A stretch of DNA of 46,623 bases from a virus, in IMG/VR virus record IMGVR_UViG_3300020034_000028, positions 1-46,623 of that record; one strand, given 5' to 3'. The notes beneath the pieces were generated by a model. The model saw only the letters and a list, made by a program, of their open reading frames with translations, was not told the origin of the DNA and searched no databases. Positions 23,488-31,467 of the stretch are shown here, piece after piece (the first letter of the stretch is position 1; every line of letters starts with the position of its first letter). The translations under genes and the position numbers were made by a program.

Positions 23488-23852
23488 TCGAATTCGCGGA
23501 GCATGAATTCAACCTCGGGTTGCGCGAGGACAACGGCGCCACGGCCCGCGAAACACTGGAAGGCCTGGCCAGCCGCACGAAGGATCCGATCAAGCGCGCC
23601 GGCTACGAGGCGGAACTGGTTGGGCCTCCGCTTCCTCTGCCGCTCGCGTATCTTTGGCGGACCTTCCTTCGCATCCGCCGGCGCAAGGGGTCGAATGGCT
23701 TTTCCGCCAACCCGATCGAGTGGCCGGATATCGACGCGTTCGTGCGGAACTCGCGGCTCAACCTGGCGCCGTGGGAAATCGAGGTTGTTGAGGCGTTGGA
23801 CGATCTTTGGCTGACGGTGAATTCGGGGGCGGCGAAGAAGGCCGAGGACTAA
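23463..23852 (+). CDS. Tail assembly chaperone T domain, probably made by -1 frameshift
   Basis: In the -1 frame relative to the chaperone, reading YGALREALIEFAEHEFNLGLREDN and on for about 129 codons. There is no ATG or GTG start in a useful place; the first possible starts are CTG 23484 and TTG 23520. The zero-frame codons TCT TTT ATG at 23458-23466 allow tRNA-Phe on TTT to slip back one base onto an identical TTT, which would give a fusion of about 269 residues. It lacks a full XXXYYYZ heptamer, so the exact slip point is uncertain. The family context supports a GT protein strongly. Confidence 0.62.
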   Translation, partial: YGALREALIEFAEHEFNLGLREDNGATARETLEGLASRTKDPIKRAGYEAELVGPPLPLPLAYLWRTFLRIRRRKGSNGFSANPIEWPDIDAFVRNSRLNLAPWEIEVVEALDDLWLTVNSGAAKKAED

Positions 23853-24106
23853 CCCTTGTTCAGCGTACAGATCGTCGTCGACCCGGAGTGAATAACGGCC
23901 TTCCGCATATCGCAGGTGGCCGCGATCAACGCGGTGTAATCGGACGGCCAGATCACGGGCGATCCTGGCGCGCAGTCTTTTCGCACGGCGGCCAGGGCTT
24001 CCGCGTATTTGGCGCCGGTCGCGACCTTGAAAAACCCAACGTCGCATTGCGCCGCGCCTGCCTGGGTTGAGAGCAACAACGTCGCCAACACCGCCAACCG
24101 TTTCAT
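23849..24106 (-). CDS. Antisense small secreted protein
   Basis: Eighty-five residues on the opposite strand to the tail operon. The start MKRLAVLATLLLSTQAGAAQ is a clear Sec signal peptide with a cleavage site after AGA; the mature part of about 67 residues has four Cys and could hold two disulphides in the periplasm. GGAG precedes the ATG. Its stop overlaps the chaperone stop by four bases. A leftward gene inside a rightward late operon is typical of a moron expressed from the lysogen; function unknown. Confidence 0.6.
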   Translation of the reverse strand: MKRLAVLATLLLSTQAGAAQCDVGFFKVATGAKYAEALAAVRKDCAPGSPVIWPSDYTALIAATCDMRKAVIHSGSTTICTLNKG

Positions 24107-24185
24107 TTTCCGCTCCCATTCGCGGCGCGCAACAGCCTCTCATTCTCCCCAAAAGTCAACGGAATTCGCCAGGAGGCTCGTGAGT

Positions 24186-24230
24186 ATGATTGACGTTGGG
24201 CTGATCTGGACTGGCGGCCCGGGTGGCTGA
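24186..24230 (+). CDS. 14-residue leader peptide coupled to the tape measure
   Basis: AGGAGG at 24171-24176 is well spaced for the ATG at 24186, which opens a frame of only 14 codons (MIDVGLIWTGGPGG). Its stop at 24228-24230 lies just inside the tape measure gene, whose GTG at 24223 has no ribosome site of its own. Ribosomes finishing the peptide would restart on the GTG, giving translational coupling. Confidence 0.5.
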   Translation: MIDVGLIWTGGPGG

Positions 24231-27200
24231 CGAGCGAATTGTTACAGAACTGATCATTGACGGTCGGCAGGCTGAACAGGGCGTTGCTCAGTTCACGGCG
24301 GCGATGGGGCGGGCCGGTGCGGCGACGGATCAGGTTGTCTCCGGGCAGGTCCGGCTTGAGGAATCAACCGGCCGGGCAGCGCGCGCCTACAACAACGTCC
24401 TGAGCCAGCTCGATCCGGTGTTCTTTGCCACGCAGCGGTTGGGTAAAGAAACCGGCACTGTAGAACTCGCGATGCGCGGCCTTGAGCGCCAGATGATGGC
24501 GGGCGGCGTGTCGGTGGAGCAATTCACGGCGCGATCGGCATTACTCCAGGGTCGCCTTGGGGAAATCAAGGCGGCGACGGCGGGGCTCGCTTCCGGCGCG
24601 ATCTCAGTATCCGACGCGATGAGCGTCATGAGCACGCAGGCGGAACGCACCGCCGCCATGAACGCCACCCTGAGTCGGAGCATGCAGGAGATCACCATCC
24701 GCGCGGCCGCGGCGGCGGACTCCTATCGTGCCATGGCGACCGCCCAAACCGCCTTCAACGCCCGCTCCGGCGCACTGTCCAGCAATCTCCTGTACGGCGA
24801 CGAGTACGCAAAACGCGCCGCCGACATCCAGGCGTACGGCAACGAACTCGACCGTTTGCGCGCGAAATATAACCCGCTGTTCGCTGTGTCAAAGCAGTAC
24901 GAAACAGCCCTTCAGGAAATCGCCGCCGCCGAAAAAGTGGGTGCCATCTCCGCGATCGAGGCGGCTGCCGCACAGGATCGCTTGACCAGGGCGTTCGCGG
25001 ATCAGGCGGGGACGGCGAAGGCGCTGGCCGCCGCGAATGAGCAGCTTGCCGCCACGAAGCTGGCCGACGCTCTTCAGAACATTGAATTCCGTGCGATCGA
25101 TGCGACGAAAGCCATGCGGGACATGGCCACCGCACAGTCCGCGTTCAACGCGGGGAGTGGTGTCGGGAGTAATCCACTTTACGGAGATGACTACGCGAAA
25201 CGAGCGACGGACATTGAAGCTTATGGCAGCGAATTAGATCGCCTCAGGGCAAAATACAACCCGCTGTTCGCCGTTTCGAAGCAATACGAAACCGAACTGA
25301 ACGACATCGCCACCGCGCAAAAACTCGGGGCGATCAATGCGACTGAGGCGGCGGCGGCACAAGCGAGAGTCACCGCGCAATTCGCCGCGGCTAATACACC
25401 CCTGAACGCCGTGGCCGGCTCTAGTAAAGCCGCCAGCTTCGCCCTCCGCGACCTTGGCGTCCAGTCCATCGACGTGTTCCAGGGCATGGCCACCGGCGCC
25501 CCGATCATGACGACCTTGATCCAACAGGGCTCCCAGGTCGGCCAGGTCATGGCGGTCAGCGGGGTGAGCGTCTCCCAGATGGGCGGCGCGATCCGCGGCG
25601 CCCTTGGCAGCGCCCTCGGGTTCATCATCTCCCCCATGGGCCTACTCATCACCGGCGCCGTCGCGGCAACAGCGGCTGTCGTGGCGCTCGGCGCGGTCGC
25701 GGAATCCAACAGCCGACAACTCCTCGCGATGCAGACTGCACTCCGCGGCACGCGAGACGATTTCGCGGCGATGGGCGCCGAAGCAATCGCCGCGGGGAAG
25801 GCCGTCGCGGCATCGTCCATTTTCGGGCGGTCGGATGCGACAACGGCCGCCGGATCGATCGCGTCCTCGGCCAACTTCGCGGGCACGACGGCGCAATTGA
25901 CGCAATTGGTGAAGATCGCGGGTGACGCCTCGGTTATTCTCGGCGTGACGTTGCCGGAATCAGCAAAGACGCTTGCTCAGGCGTTCGATGATCCAGCCAG
26001 GATCGTTCAAGACTTCGCCGACAAGCATCTCTTCGGTTTCAATCAGGCGTTGGCAACCTCGATCGAGCTACAGGCGCGTGCCGGCGATAAGGCGGGCGCG
26101 ACCGGGCGCATCATCGAACAACTCTCCGCTCAGACAAAAGGCGCGGCGAAGGACGGCCTAACGCCTCTTCAGAAGGCGTTGAGCGACCTAACGAACGCCT
26201 TCACCTCGTCCGGCGAGGGAGGAAAGTCACTCGCCGAAAAGCTCGGGGCGCCGATCGTCAATATGGCGGCTGGGTTCGTCACCGCGATCGGGACGATGGT
26301 CACGAAGATCGGCGAACTGGCGAACTCGATCCCGCCGTGGATGGTGACGCTTATCTCGCGCGGGAATTCGCTGGCGCTGGATTTGAACCCCGTGAGCGGA
26401 TCGTTGCGGGCGCTGTCTGGGACGAATGGGACGTTAGGCGGCGGTGGGATGTCGTTCCCTCAGGCCTCCGGTTATGTCGGCGGGCTGCCAGCCGATCTCG
26501 ATCCCCAGGCCGCCCGTGCCATCTACGGCGGCGCCGCATCGTTGGGTTTATCGGAGCAGATCGCTGACCTCGCCGCCAACATGGCGAAGTTGGTCGAAAG
26601 CAACGGCCGGCAATTCGACTCCAGCGGTAACACGTTGCTTGGTCCGCAGACCAAGTATGGCCGTGCGATGGGCCTAATGCAGGTTATGCCGGACAGCCCG
26701 GACTCAACGTTTGCGACTGTCGGCGGTAAGCGGTACGATCTGAACGACCTGAGCCAAAACGCATTGGCGGGCGTCGCGCGGCTGGCGGAATACGTCAAGC
26801 AATTCGGGTCTCTTGAGGGCGGCGCGTGGGCATACAGCGCCGGTCCGCTGAATGTGCAGAAGGGCATCTTTCCAGACGAGACGGCGCGGAACTTCGCGAA
26901 GCTCGGGTTAACGTCCCCGAGTGGTGCGGGGTCGTCCGTCACGGTTGGGATGCCGGTCATTCAGGCGGACGGTGGGATATACGGACCCACGCTGGCGGGC
27001 GGTAATTATGGAGCAGCGAACGACCCCAACAGGCAAATTGACGACGCGCTAAAAAAGTCCGGCGGCCCGGTGTTCGACCGCGCCAACGCGAAGGCGGACA
27101 TCGATCAATACGCGTCCGCGCTGAAGAACCTCGCGGACCAGGGCGTGACGACCGGGGATAAAGTCAATCAGCTTCGGGACGCGCTAAATCTGGCGAACAA

Positions 27201-29760
27201 GGCGTACACCGAGGCTGTCGCGCCGATACAAGGCATTCTCAACGCGCTGAACATTCAAATCGACGCTGAAAATCGTGTGGCGACAGCTTGGAAAAGCGGC
27301 GCTGGCGCGGCGGCGGAGATGACCGCCAGAGTTCATGCCGAAGCGGAGGCTCGAAAGATCGGCGGCGAGGCGTTGGCCCAGAACGTCGCGGCAGTGCAGG
27401 CGCTCACTGACAAATACCGAGACAACGCGGCGGCCGTGGAGCGCGGCAGACTTGCCCAGGCCGGTTCCGTTACGAGCGACGAAACCAAAATCATTCGCAC
27501 GCAAATCGACACAATCGGAATGGAGTCGATCGCGCGTCAGGCTCTGATCCAGCATATGAAGAACGAACAGGATGTTGCCCGGCAATATCCGAACGTTTCC
27601 GAGGCTGAGCGTGCCGCCCGCGTCAATCAGCTTGATACCGTCAACCAAATGTCTCAGGCGCTTCAACGGCAACAGGCGGCGGTTGACGAACTTGGGAATG
27701 CGTTCTCTCAGGGCTTCGATACGATCGGCAATTCTATCACTCAGTCTTTGGTTTCAGGTCAGGGCGCTGCCGTAAATTGGGCGAACGTAATGACCAGCGC
27801 GGCGCAGCAGGTCTTGCAGGCGTTTTTGAAATTGGCGGTGATCAACCCGTTGCTGAATTCTTTGTTGTCCAGCACGACGCATCGGTCGACACTTGAAGAT
27901 CTTCTCGGCGGCGTGTCGGGCGGCGGGTCCGGTGGCGCGACCCTCACCGACGCGTCGGGCAACGTCATCGGAACGCTCAGCAGCGGTTCCAGTGCCGTCT
28001 CCAGCACATCCAGTCTGCTGGAAGCGTTTGGCTACAAAGGGTTGGGCGAGCAGTTCGGGTTGACCGGGCCCAACGGGATATTCAGCGGCGCCGGCAGTAG
28101 CATCGCCCAAACCCTCGCGACGCCAATTTATGGCAGTGCCGCGGCCTCCGCCGCAGCCGACACCGCCATTGCTGGCAGCACGGTCTACGGCCCAATCACA
28201 TCAGCCCAGTTCGCCGCGGCCGGCGGCGTCGCTCCCATCACCGCCGGCGCCGCACTCGGCGCCGCTGGTGGTGGGTTCGCCGTCGGCAGCCTGATCGGCA
28301 CGGGCGTTCAAAGCCTCGCCGGCAAGACTGGCCCAGGCCCCGAGATCGGCGCCGCGGTTGGCACAGGGGCCGGCATCGCGGCCTACGCGATCGGCACGGC
28401 GCTGGCACCAGAGACGTTCGGGCTGTCACTCCTTGCCGCGGCCCTGATCGGCGGCGCGATTGGCGGCGCCGGCGGCGGCCTGATCGGTCCGGGCCCGCAA
28501 AACAAATACTCCGGCACGGAAGTCGGACTGGACAGCGGGCGCCTGATCATCGGTCAGACCCGCGCGCAACTCGTCGATGGCAACGCCGAACGAGAAGCGA
28601 CCATCAATGACATCAATGCGATAAACTCATTCCTCGGCAACGCTGAGGTGAAGATCACATCGCTCGGCCAACTGGCTCAGGTCGGACAAAACACGCCGGG
28701 CGGTTACCAGGATCCGACCAAAGCCGCGAACCTGGCCACCGCTTTCCCGTCATTCCAGTTCGACCGGACCGACGATCCGGTGTTCACGAAATTCCTGGCC
28801 GGCAAATCCTTCCCCGACCTGACCACGCTCGCCACTCAGACCGCTGAATATTTGCAGCTGATCAAGAGCACGATCCCGGCGCTGACCGAGCAAGTCAAAA
28901 CGACCACCGAATATGCCAGGACGATGAGCGTCCTGAACAAGCAGTTCGACGACGCGATAGCGACGGCGCAAAAATACGGCGTCGCGACAGACGCGCTAAC
29001 CGCCGCACAGGCCGATGCGAACAAGAAGGCGCTCGAAGCCGTCAATAAACCCTTCAATGAGGCGTCCATCGGATTCGGCCTTCGCTTTGACCAGGCCGCC
29101 GCGCAGATCAATGGCGATCCGGCCCTGGCACTTTCGGTGCAGCTGCGCGCGTTCGACATTCAGGCTCAACAGCAACGCGATGCGTTCAAGGATCAACTCA
29201 TCACCGCGTACGGCGAAGCGATCGAGGGAACGGCGGGCTACAACGCGCGGATGCTCGATCTGGAGCGCGCGCTCGGCGAGGAGCGACTGGTGATCCAGAA
29301 GCAATACAACGATCAGATCGCCTCGGCCGCGACGCAAACGGTTCAATCGCTCTCGGCCTACGCGCTGAAACTCCAGTTCGGCGCCGCGTCTCCACTTTCG
29401 CCCCAGGCGCAACTCTCGCTGGCGCAATCTCAGTTCAACGCGGTCTCGGGCGCGGCGGCGGCTGGCAACTTCAACAGCATCGGGCAACTCCCCGGCTACG
29501 CCGACTCCCTGCTGACCGCCAGCCGCACGGTGAACGGCTCGGGCGCGGCCTATGCGGCGACGTTCCAACAGGTGTTGGATGCCCTGACCCGTGCGTCGCA
29601 GGCCACGCCGGACACGCTCACGGCGTCGGTGCTACAGATCGAGACGCGGACACAGACGCAGCGTCTGGAAGCCTCTTTGGCGGAACTCAAAACCGAATTG
29701 CAGGGCATCAGGCAGCAGATGCAACAGAACGGCGCCGCGCCGCTGAGGAACGCGGCGTGA
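24223..29760 (+). CDS. Tape measure protein with lytic transglycosylase domain
   Basis: A long 1845-residue protein. By the usual rule of about 0.15 nm per residue it implies a tail near 275 nm. The N-terminal 400 residues are helical and include a duplicated block with a 130-residue period. Hydrophobic Gly/Ala segments near 470-495 and 1330-1420 may enter the membrane. An SLT-type domain lies at about 765-880: catalytic E792 in VESNGRQFD, GLMQVMP at 817-823, and AYSAGP at 870-875. Tape measures fix tail length and help DNA pass the cell wall; the SLT domain would cut peptidoglycan. Starts at GTG 24223, coupled to a leader peptide. Confidence 0.93.
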   Translation: MADERIVTELIIDGRQAEQGVAQFTAAMGRAGAATDQVVSGQVRLEESTGRAARAYNNVLSQLDPVFFATQRLGKETGTVELAMRGLERQMMAGGVSVEQFTARSALLQGRLGEIKAATAGLASGAISVSDAMSVMSTQAERTAAMNATLSRSMQEITIRAAAAADSYRAMATAQTAFNARSGALSSNLLYGDEYAKRAADIQAYGNELDRLRAKYNPLFAVSKQYETALQEIAAAEKVGAISAIEAAAAQDRLTRAFADQAGTAKALAAANEQLAATKLADALQNIEFRAIDATKAMRDMATAQSAFNAGSGVGSNPLYGDDYAKRATDIEAYGSELDRLRAKYNPLFAVSKQYETELNDIATAQKLGAINATEAAAAQARVTAQFAAANTPLNAVAGSSKAASFALRDLGVQSIDVFQGMATGAPIMTTLIQQGSQVGQVMAVSGVSVSQMGGAIRGALGSALGFIISPMGLLITGAVAATAAVVALGAVAESNSRQLLAMQTALRGTRDDFAAMGAEAIAAGKAVAASSIFGRSDATTAAGSIASSANFAGTTAQLTQLVKIAGDASVILGVTLPESAKTLAQAFDDPARIVQDFADKHLFGFNQALATSIELQARAGDKAGATGRIIEQLSAQTKGAAKDGLTPLQKALSDLTNAFTSSGEGGKSLAEKLGAPIVNMAAGFVTAIGTMVTKIGELANSIPPWMVTLISRGNSLALDLNPVSGSLRALSGTNGTLGGGGMSFPQASGYVGGLPADLDPQAARAIYGGAASLGLSEQIADLAANMAKLVESNGRQFDSSGNTLLGPQTKYGRAMGLMQVMPDSPDSTFATVGGKRYDLNDLSQNALAGVARLAEYVKQFGSLEGGAWAYSAGPLNVQKGIFPDETARNFAKLGLTSPSGAGSSVTVGMPVIQADGGIYGPTLAGGNYGAANDPNRQIDDALKKSGGPVFDRANAKADIDQYASALKNLADQGVTTGDKVNQLRDALNLANKAYTEAVAPIQGILNALNIQIDAENRVATAWKSGAGAAAEMTARVHAEAEARKIGGEALAQNVAAVQALTDKYRDNAAAVERGRLAQAGSVTSDETKIIRTQIDTIGMESIARQALIQHMKNEQDVARQYPNVSEAERAARVNQLDTVNQMSQALQRQQAAVDELGNAFSQGFDTIGNSITQSLVSGQGAAVNWANVMTSAAQQVLQAFLKLAVINPLLNSLLSSTTHRSTLEDLLGGVSGGGSGGATLTDASGNVIGTLSSGSSAVSSTSSLLEAFGYKGLGEQFGLTGPNGIFSGAGSSIAQTLATPIYGSAAASAAADTAIAGSTVYGPITSAQFAAAGGVAPITAGAALGAAGGGFAVGSLIGTGVQSLAGKTGPGPEIGAAVGTGAGIAAYAIGTALAPETFGLSLLAAALIGGAIGGAGGGLIGPGPQNKYSGTEVGLDSGRLIIGQTRAQLVDGNAEREATINDINAINSFLGNAEVKITSLGQLAQVGQNTPGGYQDPTKAANLATAFPSFQFDRTDDPVFTKFLAGKSFPDLTTLATQTAEYLQLIKSTIPALTEQVKTTTEYARTMSVLNKQFDDAIATAQKYGVATDALTAAQADANKKALEAVNKPFNEASIGFGLRFDQAAAQINGDPALALSVQLRAFDIQAQQQRDAFKDQLITAYGEAIEGTAGYNARMLDLERALGEERLVIQKQYNDQIASAATQTVQSLSAYALKLQFGAASPLSPQAQLSLAQSQFNAVSGAAAAGNFNSIGQLPGYADSLLTASRTVNGSGAAYAATFQQVLDALTRASQATPDTLTASVLQIETRTQTQRLEASLAELKTELQGIRQQMQQNGAAPLRNAA
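24730..25392 (+). repeat. Internal duplication in the tape measure gene
   Basis: Residues about 170-261 and 300-390 are two copies of one block. Shared features are MATAQxAFNA, LYGDxYAKRAxDIxAYG, ELDRLRAKYNPLFAVSKQYET and GAIxAxEAAAAQ. The offset is 390 bases with a one-codon indel. Conservation is much higher in the RAKYNPLFAVSKQYE stretch than outside it. In the known families this stretch is common in phage tape measures, so repeat number may set tail length. Confidence 0.8.
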
Positions 29761-29821
29761 TAAGCTTAATGCTATCGTCTCGGCGCGTTCGCAATCAGGC
29801 AGTCTCTCAAAAACCCGATCG

Positions 29822-29843
29822 CCGAGGTTGGTCGACGCCTCGG
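29822..29843. terminator. Possible bidirectional terminator between convergent genes
   Basis: CCGAGG and CCTCGG flank a 10-base loop in the gap between the rightward tape measure gene and the leftward lipoprotein gene. No clear T-run on either side, so termination ability is doubtful; the convergent setting is the main argument. Confidence 0.3.
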
Positions 29844-29848
29844 TGCGA

Positions 29849-30298
29849 CTACCGCCCCTCGCGACGCAGACGCCTTGCAGCAAGACAATCGTTCATGACG
29901 GATATCTTAAGTGCCAGACTACCAAAGGAAGCATTTCCACGCGAGCGACACTCAGCTATTTCGGATGGTCGATTAACTCTAAGTAGGCGGGCGGCCTCTT
30001 GCCGCTCGTATAAAGCCGCCGCGCGCATTACTTGTTGGTGCTCTTCTTCAACTCGCGCCGATTGTATTCGGGACTGTTCTCTCGCGAATTGACGCCCCTC
30101 AGGAGTTTCGTTTTCCCATCGGACCTGTGCGATCCCTCGGTTAATTTCGACTGTCTTGGCGACGTATTCTGGTGGTGTGCGGTTACAACTCGCCAAGGTG
30201 ATGAGGATGATTATTATATGGGCGGAAGCCATTCCTATTGTCATGACACGCTTCGTCCCTTTTGCGTTGGGGTTGTTCGAAATCTCTTCTTCAACCAT
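29849..30298 (-). CDS. Lipoprotein downstream of Mnt-like repressor
   Basis: A frame of 149 residues. KRVMTIGMASAHIIIILITLASC is a lipoprotein signal with the lipobox LASC at about 34-37; the mature protein is charged and helical (REQSRIQSARVEEEHQQVMRAA). Translation may start at ATG 30298, overlapping the repressor stop, or at ATG 30244; the longer form supplies the positive charges before the membrane segment. Lying downstream of an Mnt-like gene, it stands where P22 has sieA, so superinfection exclusion is an attractive but unproven role. An o-spanin is less likely given the position. Confidence 0.6.
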   Translation of the reverse strand: MVEEEISNNPNAKGTKRVMTIGMASAHIIIILITLASCNRTPPEYVAKTVEINRGIAQVRWENETPEGRQFAREQSRIQSARVEEEHQQVMRAAALYERQEAARLLRVNRPSEIAECRSRGNASFGSLALKISVMNDCLAARRLRREGR

Positions 30299-30542
30299 CT
30301 CCTATTAGTCGGCCTATTTCCTTTCGAACACGCGTCATCTCCGCTTCCATCTCCTTGATGCGCGTCTCAAGGCCCTCTGTGTCGGGTGACCCTTTGAATG
30401 ATCTCCGCAGGCGCATAAGGATCTCGGCATTCAATGATCGGCCGCTTTCCTTGGTCGCCTCTCGAAGCGCTTGCATCACGTCCAGGGGGAGGCGGACTCG
30501 CATCTGGTGGTCATCGTGATCCATGGCCCATCTATTGCTCAT
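30291..30542 (-). CDS. Mnt-like ribbon-helix-helix repressor
   Basis: The product, 83 residues, is almost the length of P22 Mnt. HQMRVRLPLDVMQALREATKESGRSLNAEILMRLRRSF fits the Arc/Mnt ribbon-helix-helix family: beta strand for base contacts (HQMRVRL), helix A, the G-R-S-x-N-x-E turn and helix B. The last 30 residues (EGLETRIKEMEAEMTRVRKEIG) form a coiled coil, as Mnt uses to make tetramers. It faces away from an Arc-like gene across a 66-base operator region. Expected to repress the antirepressor in the lysogen. Confidence 0.78.
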   Translation of the reverse strand: MSNRWAMDHDDHQMRVRLPLDVMQALREATKESGRSLNAEILMRLRRSFKGSPDTEGLETRIKEMEAEMTRVRKEIGRLIGDG

Positions 30543-30608
30543 TTTGGCCTTGCGTTAAACGGGCCAGCGTGGCCTAATGATGGGCCAACGCAGTCTAAGG
30601 AGGTCACA
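30543..30608. promoter_or_regulatory. Divergent operator region with four TGGCC half-sites
   Basis: Between two divergent ribbon-helix-helix genes. TGGCC occurs at 30545 (+), 30562-30566 (-), 30570 (+) and 30583-30587 (-). The central pair forms GGCCA-GCG-TGGCC (30562-30574), with the CCA-N3-TGG spacing of the P22 Mnt operator as I remember it. Clear -35 and -10 boxes are not obvious. AAGGAGGT at 30597-30604 is the ribosome site of the rightward gene. Confidence 0.6.
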
Positions 30609-30800
30609 ATGTCAGCCCGTGAAAACCCACACTTCAAGCTAAGGGTAACGCCTGAGCTGAAGGCGTGGATCGAGCGGCAGGCGAAAATGAATCATCGCTC
30701 CCTCACGGGAGAGATAGCCTATCACCTTGAGATGGTTCGCAAAAACGCCGAAGGGGAAGTCCGTCCCCAGGACGGCACGCCGGCGGCGGGACAGGTTTAG
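30609..30800 (+). CDS. Arc-like ribbon-helix-helix repressor
   Basis: Sixty-three residues starting MSARENPHFKLRVTPELKAWIERQAKMNHRSLTGEIAYHLEMV. The strand PHFKLRV, helix A and N-H-R-S-L-T-G-E-I turn match the Arc family; Arc itself is 53 residues. Excellent ribosome site AAGGAGGT. In P22, Arc limits the ant operon after infection; the same arrangement is seen here with an AntA-type gene downstream. Upstream in-frame extension was rejected because it would cover the operator and the divergent gene. Confidence 0.75.
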   Translation: MSARENPHFKLRVTPELKAWIERQAKMNHRSLTGEIAYHLEMVRKNAEGEVRPQDGTPAAGQV

Positions 30801-30827
30801 AAGCCTTACCGCCACCGGCTATCCGAA

Positions 30828-30847
30828 CCTCGCGCGGGAACGCGGGG
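30828..30847 (+). promoter_or_regulatory. Hairpin between Arc-like and Tat-protein genes
   Basis: CCTCGCG and CGCGGGG pair across a six-base loop (one G-U pair). No T-run. It belongs to the family of GC-rich intergenic hairpins with a CCCGCG/CGCGGG theme in this late region. Confidence 0.4.
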
Positions 30848-30874
30848 ATCACACCAATCTGTAGGAGCAGATCG

Positions 30875-31336
30875 ATGCAGCAGCATATAGGTCAAAGCGA
30901 CGCGCGCGCCAAGCGTAACCCGTCCCGGAGAACTCTGTTCGGCCTTCCTTTGGCGCTCGCCGGCCTTTCCGCGGCGCCACCGGCGGCGCTCGCCGCCCAT
31001 CCCGACGCGGAACTGATCGCAACGCTCCTCACTTTCGACGCGATGGAGCGACGCGTCCTCGCCACCTACGATGGGCCAGACGCCATTGAGGACGAAGACG
31101 AGCGCCAGGCTTTCGTCAGACCGATCGTCGCGGCGCAGAAGCTGCTGATGGACAAAATTTGCGCTCTACGGGCCACGACGATGGAAGGCCTCCTGACGCG
31201 GGTTCGCACCGTATTGTTCGAGGACCAGGACATCATGCCCGATTCAATCGCTTCCACGTACGTGAACGAACGGCTTCTGGGGTCGCTGCTCAGAGACTTG
31301 TCGGTGTTGGCCGGCGTCGCCGTTTCATCAACCTGA
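30875..31336 (+). CDS. Tat-exported protein of unknown function
   Basis: A 153-residue protein. The N-terminus NPSRRTLFGLPLALAGLSAAPPAALA is a twin-arginine signal, with SRRTLFG matching the S-R-R-x-F-like consensus and an ALA cleavage site near residue 40. The mature part is helical and acidic (LLTFDAMERRVLATYDGPDAIEDEDER). TAGGAG precedes ATG 30875. It lies between the Arc-like gene and the antirepressor and would be repressed with them. I recognise no function; a secreted folded protein in an immunity operon is unusual. Confidence 0.62.
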   Translation: MQQHIGQSDARAKRNPSRRTLFGLPLALAGLSAAPPAALAAHPDAELIATLLTFDAMERRVLATYDGPDAIEDEDERQAFVRPIVAAQKLLMDKICALRATTMEGLLTRVRTVLFEDQDIMPDSIASTYVNERLLGSLLRDLSVLAGVAVSST

Positions 31337-31413
31337 TACCGGCCGCTTCGGCGGTCTGTGTGCCGAGCGGCGGGGGGATTGCTTGCAGGCGTTGCCCCGC
31401 CGCCCGGAGTTTC

Positions 31414-31437
31414 GGTCCCGCGTTCGAGCGCGGGACC
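31414..31437 (+). promoter_or_regulatory. 9-bp perfect hairpin before the antirepressor gene
   Basis: GGTCCCGCG and CGCGGGACC flank the loop TTCGAG. The 131-base gap 31337-31467 is otherwise GC-rich and featureless, followed by the ribosome site AAGGAG. The stem is nearly the same as that at 22991-23017. No T-run; an attenuator or RNA stability element is more likely than a terminator. Confidence 0.6.
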
Positions 31438-31467
31438 TCGTCTCAACCCACAAGGAGTCTGTGAGTC

